From assembly GCA_900557355.1 (NCBI GenBank), contig USSR01000417.1, positions 1 through 6,297 on the forward strand: a stretch of DNA of 6,297 nt. The letters are read 5' to 3'. Made by a program: the position numbers and the translations under genes. This DNA is from an uncultured Bacteroides sp. Lineage in GTDB: Bacteria; Bacteroidota; Bacteroidia; Bacteroidales; Bacteroidaceae. Shown piece after piece: positions 1 to 5,944 of the stretch. The notes under the pieces were generated by a model. The model saw nothing but the letters and a program-made list of their open reading frames with translations. It had not been told where the DNA came from and did not search any database. Within the stretch, counting starts at the first letter, position 1. Each line of letters starts with the position of its first letter.

Positions 1-47
1 GTTCACTCTATTCCTTTATCACACTTTATTCATAAATATATAGTAAG

Positions 48-1355
48 ATGACAGATACAACAAATAAACGAAAGGGTGGATGGTGGGCACTAAGCCCGCT
101 GGCAGTATTTTTATGTCTTTACCTAGTGACGTCACTGATTGTAAATGATTTCTATAAGGTACCCATTACAGTCGCATTTCTTCTGTCATCCTGCTATGCC
201 ATTGCACTGACGCGCGGACTGAGCCTGGAAAAACGAGTGTATCAATTCTCCGTGGGAGCCAGCAACAAGAATATCATATTGATGATATGGATATTCATTC
301 TTGCCGGAGCCTTTGCCCAAAGCGCCAAACAAATGGGAGCAATCGACGCCACAGTAAACCTCACCCTGAGTATTCTGCCGGATAACCTGCTACTGGCAGG
401 TATTTTTATAGCCGCATGTTTCATCTCACTTTCCATAGGCACCAGTGTGGGAACGATTGTAGCCCTCACCCCTGTAGCCATCGGATTAGCGGAAAAGACT
501 GGAATCGACCTGCCATATATGGTTGCCATTGTAGTGGGCGGTTCATTCTTCGGAGATAATCTTTCGTTTATTTCGGACACCACCATAGCTTCCACCAAGA
601 CACAGGATTGTGTGATGCGGGACAAATTTCGCGTAAATTTCATGATTGTGGTCCCGGCAGCACTGATTGTGCTCTGCATTTATATATTCCAGGGATTGTA
701 CATCACAGCTCCTGCACAAACACAAGAGATAGAATGGATAAAGGTTATCCCCTACCTCATCGTGCTGGGCACAGCTGTGGCAGGGGTAAATGTAATGTTA
801 GTCCTGCTTTTAGGTATCCTGAGTACAGGTATCATCGGTATCTTCACAAGCGGAACAGACTTGAGTTCAGCTTTCTTTGACTGGTTCGGCTCCATGGGAA
901 CCGGCATCACAGGAATGGGTGAACTGATTATCATCACCCTGCTTGCCGGTGGTATGCTGGAAACGATCCGTTACAATGGTGGAATCGACTTCATCATCTC
1001 CCGCCTGACGCGCCATGTAAAAGGCAAACGAGGGGCGGAACTGAGCATCGCCGCACTTGTCAGCATCGCCAACCTCTGTACGGCAAACAACACCATCGCC
1101 ATTATTACCACCGGACCGATAGCCAAAGACATTGCCCAACGTTTCCACCTGGATCGCCGGAAGACGGCCAGCATCCTGGACACATTCTCCTGCCTGGTAC
1201 AAGGCATCATTCCTTACGGTGCGCAACTACTCATTGCCGCCGGATTGGCAGGCATCTCTCCCATCAGTATCATCGGCAGCTTGTACTATCCGTTTACAAT
1301 GGGAATTTGTGCATTATTGGCAATATTAGTGAGATATCCGAAACGATATTCGTAA
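48..1355 (+). CDS. NhaC-family Na+/H+ antiporter
   Basis: A 435-residue polytopic inner-membrane protein predicted to exchange Na+ for H+ and so contribute to pH and sodium homeostasis. About ten to twelve hydrophobic segments run along the whole length (for example residues 13-32, 76-91, 113-129, 198-215, 233-267, 291-303, 392-427). The most diagnostic stretch is GGSFFGDNLSFISDTT at residues 164-179, matching the conserved GxxFGDxxSxxSDTT region of the NhaC/ion-transporter superfamily. A second family-like stretch is RRKTASILDTFSCLVQGIIP (370-389). The length fits the family. No signal peptide is expected; the basic N-terminus (TNKRKGG) precedes the first membrane helix. The ATG at 48 is the first in frame and follows an AT-rich stretch. 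No consensus promoter is visible in the 47 bases upstream, so it may lie outside the window. Family assignment is firm; ion specificity is inferred, and related NhaC-like proteins can exchange organic acids such as malate/lactate. Confidence 0.9.
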   Translation: MTDTTNKRKGGWWALSPLAVFLCLYLVTSLIVNDFYKVPITVAFLLSSCYAIALTRGLSLEKRVYQFSVGASNKNIILMIWIFILAGAFAQSAKQMGAIDATVNLTLSILPDNLLLAGIFIAACFISLSIGTSVGTIVALTPVAIGLAEKTGIDLPYMVAIVVGGSFFGDNLSFISDTTIASTKTQDCVMRDKFRVNFMIVVPAALIVLCIYIFQGLYITAPAQTQEIEWIKVIPYLIVLGTAVAGVNVMLVLLLGILSTGIIGIFTSGTDLSSAFFDWFGSMGTGITGMGELIIITLLAGGMLETIRYNGGIDFIISRLTRHVKGKRGAELSIAALVSIANLCTANNTIAIITTGPIAKDIAQRFHLDRRKTASILDTFSCLVQGIIPYGAQLLIAAGLAGISPISIIGSLYYPFTMGICALLAILVRYPKRYS

Positions 1356-1372
1356 ATATTCGCCCATATTCG
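1346..1372. repeat. Three ATATTCG heptamers in 10-bp phase
   Basis: ATATTCG occurs at 1346-1352, 1356-1362 and 1366-1372, exactly 10 bp apart. A degenerate copy, ATATCCG, is at 1334-1340. The array straddles the antiporter stop codon (1353-1355) and lies about 70-90 bp upstream of the candidate promoter of the RNA-binding protein gene. One-turn spacing would put all copies on the same face of the helix, as in tandem operator sites. The repeat is seen directly; any regulatory role is inference. Confidence 0.45.
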
Positions 1373-1437
1373 GCAAAAAATGAAATTATCGCAAAAAAAT
1401 ATGGTAAAAGATGATGCATTATTGAAATAGAATGCGT

Positions 1438-1444
1438 TACTTTG
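1438..1444 (+). promoter_or_regulatory. Candidate -7 box for the RNA-binding protein gene
   Basis: TACTTTG resembles the Bacteroides -7 element TAnnTTTG but is one base short, and no TTTG lies 19-21 bp upstream. It is the best candidate in the 229-bp gap before the RRM gene. If used, transcription would begin near 1450 and leave a leader of roughly 130 nt. An alternative is TTTG (1441-1444) as a -33 box with TATTTG at 1466-1471. Neither matches fully. Confidence 0.35.
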
Positions 1445-1584
1445 TGCCCGAACAATAAAGAAGTTTATTTGATTTGATTATTTCACGTATGTATTTCCTC
1501 TGTATTGAGTATTTCCATCTCTGACCTAACAACTTCCAAAAACTTTGTTTATTGAATTATTAATTTATTATTTTATTTAGATTT
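1445..1584 (+). promoter_or_regulatory. Long AU-rich 5' leader of the RRM gene
   Basis: This stretch has no credible gene and lies between the candidate promoter and the RRM start codon. GTATTTCC is repeated exactly at 1491-1498 and 1509-1516, with a related TGTATTG between them at 1501-1507. The last 40 bases before the ATG are almost entirely A and T, made of TTATT/ATTTA-like units. Such a leader would be largely unstructured and could be bound by an RNA-binding protein, including the gene's own product. No known riboswitch class is recognised. The function is inferred. Confidence 0.35.
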
Positions 1585-1830
1585 ATGAATTTGTATGTAG
1601 GTAACCTGAATTACAGGGTTAAAGAATCAGATTTAAGAGAAGTTATGGAAGAGTACGGAACAGTAGACTCAGTAAGAATCATCACTGACCGTGAAACAAG
1701 AAGATCTAAAGGATTCGCATTCATCGAAATGCCGGATTCTTCAGAAGCATCTAACGCTATCAATGCATTGAACGGTGCTGAATACGGAGGCCGTCCGATG
1801 GTAGTTAAAGAAGCATTACCGAAGAATTAA
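1585..1830 (+). CDS. RRM-domain RNA-binding protein (Bacteroides Rbp type)
   Basis: An 81-residue protein that is essentially one RNA recognition motif. RNP2 is LYVGNL at residues 3-8 and RNP1 is KGFAFIEM at 42-49, with the aromatic Y4, F44 and F46 positioned to stack on RNA bases. The beta-alpha-beta-beta-alpha-beta order fits: helix 1 around 14-23 (ESDLREVMEE), helix 2 around 53-63 (SEASNAINALN), final strand PMVVKEA near 71-77. It ends just after the fold and has no glycine-rich tail. Cytoplasmic single-RRM proteins of this size (RbpA, RbpB, RbpC) are known in Bacteroides, where they bind single-stranded RNA and affect gene expression post-transcriptionally. I cannot tell which paralogue this is, so no symbol is given. 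The start is fixed because residues 3-8 are already the first RNA-binding strand. It is monocistronic, with its own leader and a strong terminator 26 bp after the stop. Confidence 0.93.
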   Translation: MNLYVGNLNYRVKESDLREVMEEYGTVDSVRIITDRETRRSKGFAFIEMPDSSEASNAINALNGAEYGGRPMVVKEALPKN

Positions 1831-1855
1831 TTATTCTCACGATAATACGTTATTA

Positions 1856-1895
1856 AAAAAAAGGATGGATTTCTGATGAAATCCATCCTTTTTTT
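1856..1895. terminator. Bidirectional intrinsic terminator between convergent genes
   Basis: GGATGGATTT (1863-1872) pairs perfectly with AAATCCATCC (1879-1888) around the loop CTGATG (1873-1878). Flanking A-run 1856-1862 and T-run 1889-1895 extend the pairing to 17 bp and supply a U-tract in either direction. It is 26 bp after the RRM stop and 13 bp after the stop of the convergent lipoprotein gene, so it should end both transcripts. Confidence 0.93.
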
Positions 1896-1908
1896 AATGC
1901 TATAACCC

Positions 1909-2790
1909 TCAATTTATGAAGCGATTGTAATCGTCGATTACATGATTATAGTTATAAAGCAATTCCTTATATCCGCTTTCGGTAAACTTCCCATTGCGCA
2001 ACAGTTTGCGAAGCTCACCCAGGAACTTATCAGTATCGTTAACCATGTCTTCATAACTCATCATTTCACTGGAATAGTCTTTCAACTTCTCTACCTTTGA
2101 AGCCGCCTCTTTCTGAGTATTCACAGCATCATACAAAGACTGCATTCGCTCTTTGGCAACATCCGAATCATAACCTTCAAGCACTGCCTCCAAAGAAGAA
2201 ATCAATGCTTTTCCAGCCATGATATGATCTTTCAGAGGATTATCCTTTAAAGTCGCCTCTTCTGCCTTATCGGCATAAGGCGTCACCAAAGCATAAGACT
2301 GCGTACGAAGTTCCTGTATCCGCTTTCCCTGTTCTTCCTGATCGGCAGCTATTTCACGCCCCTTGGCATACTTGTCGTCCTTATAGTCTTCTGCCTTAAT
2401 ATATTGGCAATACTCTTCATAATTAGCATACACTTTGTTTGACGCATCCATATAAGCCAGACAAAGCATTTTCAAACTATCACGTACCGCATCCGGGAAG
2501 CAGTTGCCCGGATTTAGTAATGCCGTCGTATCTTTAGCCTGAAAATAAGAGCGATTGACGATGGGAGCTATAACAAAGCCTTTACCGTCTTTTTTCATGT
2601 ACGCCAGCGTTTTGGAAATGTCATCCGTCGTTACGAGTTTTTTCATCAAATCGACAGTGATGTTGTAGTAAGCGATAACTTCATTCGCATCTTCCTGACT
2701 ATAACTCATAGAGGCTGCATCCTTGCCTTTACCGCCACACGAAGCAAGCAACAAAAGACCTGCAACAGATAATGATACTAAGATTTTCAT
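1909..2790 (-). CDS. DUF3829-like (YiiG-type) lipoprotein
   Basis: A 293-residue predicted lipoprotein of unknown function. The N-terminus is a lipoprotein signal: MK, a hydrophobic core, then lipobox LASC with lipidated Cys18, followed by a GGKGKD linker. The mature part is largely alpha-helical and rich in charged and Tyr residues. It starts near YYNITVDLMKKL (41-52) and ends with a Tyr/Asn-rich helix, LLYNYNHVIDDYNRFIN (277-293), which resembles the ends of DUF3829 proteins such as E. coli YiiG. That family call is from memory of the pattern and is moderate. I chose the ATG at 2790 because it puts the signal peptide at the very N-terminus. The frame stays open back to 2898, and an in-frame ATG at 2835 overlaps the end of the upstream gene, but either would add a long extension before the signal. 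It is the second gene of an operon, 37 bp after the MORN-repeat gene, and ends at a shared terminator. It is probably in the periplasm, anchored to the inner or outer membrane. Confidence 0.75.
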   Translation of the reverse strand: MKILVSLSVAGLLLLASCGGKGKDAASMSYSQEDANEVIAYYNITVDLMKKLVTTDDISKTLAYMKKDGKGFVIAPIVNRSYFQAKDTTALLNPGNCFPDAVRDSLKMLCLAYMDASNKVYANYEEYCQYIKAEDYKDDKYAKGREIAADQEEQGKRIQELRTQSYALVTPYADKAEEATLKDNPLKDHIMAGKALISSLEAVLEGYDSDVAKERMQSLYDAVNTQKEAASKVEKLKDYSSEMMSYEDMVNDTDKFLGELRKLLRNGKFTESGYKELLYNYNHVIDDYNRFIN

Positions 2791-2827
2791 TTTACATTCA
2801 ATTTTTAAATAGTTTATAATAAGTGTT

Positions 2828-3943
2828 TTATTCATCCCATTCTTTCTCAATCTTTCCGGTGGTATCATAAGAGATCCAATGTCCCGAGCGGCTGTCACTC
2901 CGGTACTGCCCTTTACTTTTCAGAGTACCCGCTTTGATGTTCTGCTGCTTGTCTTCCTGATAAACAGCTTCGTATGGGCCATGCCTACGGTCGTTGACAT
3001 AAGTATAAGTCTCAATGAAATCATTACGATTACTGGTTACCCAAACACGCTCCGTACCATTTTTCCGTCCGTTCTTATAATTCGTTTCGCGTTTTGGCTT
3101 ACCGGTAGAATAATCCAATAGAACAAAAAGTCCGTCTTTCTTTCCGGCTTTGTAATGCTGTATTTCTTCGCGTACACCACCGGCAAAGACTACTTTTTCA
3201 CCATCCAGCAAGTCGTTTGCATAGTTTTCAACAGAAAGCGTATCACCCAGGTCATTGAATTCCAACCAGCAGCCGGTCTTCATCCCATTTTCATATTGCC
3301 CCAGCACCTTCGGAGTGTCTGTATCAACAAAGCGCTCCTCATACTTTCCCATACGTTTGCCATGCTCACAGGTATAAGTCCTGGTATAGTCGTATCTGGC
3401 TTGCAGATAAGCCCACTGCCGGCCATGCTCCAAACCATCTTCATAGTTATTGTCCGAGCGCACTTCACCGGTCTCATGGTTATATTCTTTAAAATTGCCA
3501 TGCTCCCTACCGTTTTTGAAGAATGCAGAACGGGATACTTTTCCATTTTGGAAATAAGAAATAACCGCCCCATCAAGGGTGTCATTGCGGAAAGTGTACT
3601 CCTGGGTAAGTGCACCGCCCACATATTCACGGAATAAACCGTTTTTACGCCCTTCCTTATAAGAACCTTCCCGACGAAGTGCATTGCGGGAATATTCCTG
3701 ATATTTTCCATCGAACATACCCTCCTTGAATTCCGCCTGCACATATTGCGAACGATAGCCGTTTATTATACGGAATTCACCGTTCAAAGGTCTTTCCTTT
3801 TTGGCATCACGGTAGAGAAAGCGTCCGTCACCCAGATTTATTTCGGAAACCTCATTAACCTGATAGATTTTCTGAGCTAATAGAGGAAAAGTACATACCA
3901 GTAATAGGCATATAGCTAAAACTTTTTTCATTGTCATACTCAT
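2828..3943 (-). CDS. Secreted MORN/YwqK-like repeat protein
   Basis: A 371-residue exported protein built almost entirely from MORN-like repeats, similar to proteins annotated as toxin-antitoxin component YwqK. The N-terminus is a signal peptide: MSMTMKK, then a hydrophobic stretch ending FPLLA-Q, so signal peptidase I probably cuts after Ala23; no lipobox is present. The conserved glycine of the xxGxY/F units recurs at residues 55, 79, 102, 125, 149, 174, 199, 224, 248, 271, 296, 322 and 354. That is thirteen units of about 24 residues, with a longer step before the last. Typical unit text is YKEGRKNGLFREY. Such repeats form an extended beta-sheet surface for protein or lipid contacts; no catalytic site is visible. 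The start at 3943 is kept because AAGAA lies five bases upstream. ATGs at 3937 and 3931 are in frame, and 3931 (MKKVL) would give a tidier signal peptide. It is the first gene of the operon with the downstream lipoprotein. No toxin gene is adjacent, so an antitoxin role is not supported. Confidence 0.85.
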   Translation of the reverse strand: MSMTMKKVLAICLLLVCTFPLLAQKIYQVNEVSEINLGDGRFLYRDAKKERPLNGEFRIINGYRSQYVQAEFKEGMFDGKYQEYSRNALRREGSYKEGRKNGLFREYVGGALTQEYTFRNDTLDGAVISYFQNGKVSRSAFFKNGREHGNFKEYNHETGEVRSDNNYEDGLEHGRQWAYLQARYDYTRTYTCEHGKRMGKYEERFVDTDTPKVLGQYENGMKTGCWLEFNDLGDTLSVENYANDLLDGEKVVFAGGVREEIQHYKAGKKDGLFVLLDYSTGKPKRETNYKNGRKNGTERVWVTSNRNDFIETYTYVNDRRHGPYEAVYQEDKQQNIKAGTLKSKGQYRSDSRSGHWISYDTTGKIEKEWDE

Positions 3944-3969
3944 GTGTGTTCTTAATTTTGTTTATGCCG

Positions 3970-4000
3970 CAAAATTAAGGGGTAACAATGAAACCGGAAA
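3970..4000 (-). promoter_or_regulatory. Promoter of the MORN protein-lipoprotein operon
   Basis: Read on the minus strand, TAATTTTG (3977 to 3970) matches the Bacteroides -7 element TAnnTTTG exactly. Nineteen bases further upstream is TTTC (4000 to 3997), one mismatch from the -33 element TTTG. The predicted leader to the ATG at 3943 is short, about 20 nt. A direct repeat AAACCGG (3991-3997 and 4004-4010) overlaps the -33 region and could be an operator. Confidence 0.65.
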
Positions 4001-4008
4001 ATAAAACC

Positions 4009-4101
4009 GGGGGACAAATAAGAGGATAAAAAGCACCAACTACAAGTCTGGCATTCAGTTAAATAAGTAGAATTTATTCTTTAAAAGCCAGGGGGACAAA
4101 T
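4009..4101. repeat. Exact 11-bp direct repeat GGGGGACAAAT flanking an intergenic gap
   Basis: GGGGGACAAAT is present at 4009-4019 and 4091-4101, 82 bp apart. The first copy sits about 32 bp upstream of the operon's -7 box, just beyond the -33 region. The second ends on the first base of the TPR-regulator stop codon. On the minus strand it reads ATTTGTCCCCC. The stretch between the copies holds only a weak inverted repeat (AGAATTTATTCT, 4069-4080) and no gene. The position suggests an activator-type binding site for the operon; this is inference. Confidence 0.5.
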
Positions 4102-5771
4102 CAGAAATTCCGCAGTAATTCTTCCAAAGTCATGCCACTCCCCGAGCCTATTTTATCAACGCGAATACGTTTGAGGCGCTTCTTGACGGAATCCTTTTCC
4201 AGGTGCATGATCTGCGCCATTTCAGACTGTGATAATTGCATTTTCACCATACAGCAATAGCGCAAATCTTCTTTGTTCAGTTCGGGATAAGAGTCCTGCA
4301 AACGCAAAGTGAAATTATTGAATATAGCATCGGCATTCTCAGTTATCACATCCCAGTCCTTATCCGAAAAGATGATGTTACCGTTCTTTCTGATCTCCCC
4401 AATTTGCTGCAAAATGCTAAAATTCAGTTGCCGGAAAAAGGCGCATTTCAATTCTCCCTCTTTCTGCTGAAGCTCATTTATCTTTTGCAAATTCCCCAGA
4501 TGTTCTTCACTGCGATGGCGCAGTTCCTCTTGCTGGGCAATGATTTGTTCCTGCTGACCGATAAGCTGCTTCTGCTGGATAATCAGACGGCGACGATTAC
4601 GACGGTAAAAAATCAAATAAATACCTCCCGCTACCCACAGAAGAGTTACGGATACGGCTATAATCCAATACACCCGGTGTTTATGCTCGGCCACCTGCGC
4701 ACGCCAACGCAGATTATCCGCCCGAAGCCGTTCATGCTGATAAAGACTCTGCAAAGCTATCAATTCGGAACTTTTGGTGGCAGCTTTTATGGAGTCATCT
4801 ATCTGAGTGTATCGCAAAAGGCATTCATAAGCATCTTTATAACGCTTCATGGCATAGTAAGTATCTGCCATATTATAGTAACGGGCTTCCTGGGTGAAAG
4901 GGTCAGGACAAGGTTCGGATTTATGAAAGTAATAGTAGGCAGAATCATATTGTCCCAGTTTGCCGAACATCGCGGCTTTTTCGGCATAATGGCCGGTGAT
5001 ATTCACAGAATCCGCGGGTGCACGATGCCGGAGAGCCTTATCCACATATTGCAAAGCAAGGGCATAGTCTCCTTTCTGAGTATAAATTCCCTGAAAACGC
5101 GTATATATATAAGGTAACTGGCTCGTCAAAGAATCACGAAGAACAATTTCGTGCATGACTTCAGTATAATGCAAGGCACTGTCATACCGGCCGGAGAAGA
5201 GGTGACCGTAAGCGATGTCTCCCAGTGAAAGACATTCATAGGAAGCATTCTTCATGCGACGGGCTATCTCCAGCGCTTTCTGCGAATATCGTATTTTATC
5301 CTCAAACAGACGTTCTTTTGCTGCCACTATCCCCGCCCAGGTATTTACTAAATACCGCCAGTAATCACCCACTTGTTGCCCCTCCGAATAGGGCAAAGCC
5401 TCCAGAAAAAATTTCATCGCCTCTTCATTGCGCTGAAAAGAACGTGCCACCTGCCCCGCACAAAACAAGGTACGAACTAGATGCACACTATCCACAGAAG
5501 CACGGTAATAATCCAAAGCTACAGTAAGCAAAGTGTCGATTTCATCCAAACGCTCCTCATTACGGGCCACTTCGGCAGCCAGCAAAGCATAAAGGGCGCG
5601 ATCGGATTTAGAAAAAGATCCCGGGTGCTTTATTCCGGCAAGTATCAGGCTTGCACTGTCTTTCTGGTTTTGTTCTACCAGTTCATCCGCACGGTGCAAA
5701 CGAACGTCAGTACGGCCACAAGCTCCAAATAACAACGCAATAATAGTTCCAAGTAGTAGTTTTTGCTTCAT
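4101..5771 (-). CDS. Membrane-anchored TPR protein with C-terminal HTH
   Basis: A 556-residue predicted one-component sensor-regulator of a type common in Bacteroidota. Parts in order: lipoprotein-like signal with lipobox FGAC and Cys18; a helical TPR-like region about 25-345, with clearer units near 97-127, 177-207, 220-250, 262-284 and 296-325; a single transmembrane helix at 367-389 (from VYWIIAVSV), followed by the positive stretch RRNRRR; a Gln/Glu-rich coiled coil about 396-445; and a C-terminal segment, 497-540, that looks like a LuxR/sigma-like HTH. The HTH shows LNKEDLRYCCMVKMQLSQSE, then MAQIMHLEKDSVKKRLKRIR. Positive charges after the helix predict the TPR part in the periplasm and the HTH in the cytoplasm. 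The protein could therefore bind an envelope signal and act on DNA. It is transcribed from its own promoter, divergent from rpsP. The MORN-lipoprotein operon starts 157 bp beyond its stop codon, and no clear terminator separates them. The ligand and target are unknown; DNA binding is inferred from weak sequence likeness. Confidence 0.85.
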   Translation of the reverse strand: MKQKLLLGTIIALLFGACGRTDVRLHRADELVEQNQKDSASLILAGIKHPGSFSKSDRALYALLAAEVARNEERLDEIDTLLTVALDYYRASVDSVHLVRTLFCAGQVARSFQRNEEAMKFFLEALPYSEGQQVGDYWRYLVNTWAGIVAAKERLFEDKIRYSQKALEIARRMKNASYECLSLGDIAYGHLFSGRYDSALHYTEVMHEIVLRDSLTSQLPYIYTRFQGIYTQKGDYALALQYVDKALRHRAPADSVNITGHYAEKAAMFGKLGQYDSAYYYFHKSEPCPDPFTQEARYYNMADTYYAMKRYKDAYECLLRYTQIDDSIKAATKSSELIALQSLYQHERLRADNLRWRAQVAEHKHRVYWIIAVSVTLLWVAGGIYLIFYRRNRRRLIIQQKQLIGQQEQIIAQQEELRHRSEEHLGNLQKINELQQKEGELKCAFFRQLNFSILQQIGEIRKNGNIIFSDKDWDVITENADAIFNNFTLRLQDSYPELNKEDLRYCCMVKMQLSQSEMAQIMHLEKDSVKKRLKRIRVDKIGSGSGMTLEELLRNF

Positions 5772-5797
5772 AATAGCAGTTATCGTTTTCGTGGCGA

Positions 5798-5827
5798 CAA
5801 AGGTAATACAATTGCCCGAAATACAAC
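5798..5827 (-). promoter_or_regulatory. Promoter of the TPR-HTH gene
   Basis: On the minus strand TACCTTTG (5805 to 5798) is a perfect Bacteroides -7 element. GTTG (5827 to 5824), 18 bases upstream, is a partial -33 element with one mismatch to TTTG. The -7 box ends 26 bp before the ATG at 5771, giving a short leader. It points away from the rpsP promoter. Confidence 0.7.
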
Positions 5828-5854
5828 GGCCTCATAGAAAAAACGAGCGAACTC

Positions 5855-5885
5855 TTTGTCAATCAAAATAAAAACCATACCTTTG
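5855..5885 (+). promoter_or_regulatory. Promoter of rpsP (full Bacteroides consensus)
   Basis: TTTG at 5855-5858, a 19-bp spacer, then TACCTTTG at 5878-5885 is an exact match to the sigma-ABfr pattern TTTG-N19-TAnnTTTG. It is followed by a leader of about 50-55 nt before the rpsP start at 5945. The leader ends in an AT-rich stretch (5921-5944) without a Shine-Dalgarno sequence, as is usual for highly expressed Bacteroides genes. A perfect consensus fits strong, constitutive expression of a ribosomal protein. Confidence 0.85.
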
Positions 5886-5944
5886 CAGCCGCTATTACGA
5901 GATAGTAGCATAATTCAAATCATTTATTTAAAACATTATTTAAA

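Noticed and set aside
1..47. A promoter for the antiporter gene
   Set aside because: No TAnnTTTG with a suitably spaced TTTG is present in these 47 bases. The promoter may be outside the window or the gene may be co-transcribed with one upstream.
242..1226. Several minus-strand open frames within the antiporter gene
   Set aside because: They overlap one another and a clear NhaC-family gene, and their products look like random translation with no domain.
1409..1424. Near-palindrome ATGATGCATTAT after the antiporter gene
   Set aside because: Short, imperfect, with no loop or U-tract. It could be a protein site but nothing else supports it.
2791..2898. N-terminal extension of the lipoprotein gene to the ATG at 2898
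   Set aside because: It would overlap the end of the MORN gene by 71 bp and bury the lipoprotein signal 36 residues inside the protein.
3155..3744. Open frames on both strands inside the MORN-repeat gene
   Set aside because: They owe their length to the repetitive coding sequence. The true frame has a signal peptide and regular repeats; the others have neither.
1909..3943. Toxin-antitoxin module suggested by YwqK likeness
   Set aside because: Both proteins have export signals, neither shows a toxin fold or catalytic motif, and no third small gene lies between or beside them.
4061..4086. Inverted repeat AGAATTTATTCT as a terminator for the TPR-HTH gene
   Set aside because: The stem is five A/T-rich pairs with a two-base loop and no following U-tract, too weak for an intrinsic terminator.
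4236..5117. A 293-codon open frame on the plus strand inside the TPR-HTH gene
   Set aside because: It lies wholly antisense to a well-supported gene, its product has no recognisable domain, and no promoter or start context supports it. It is a shadow of the opposite coding strand.
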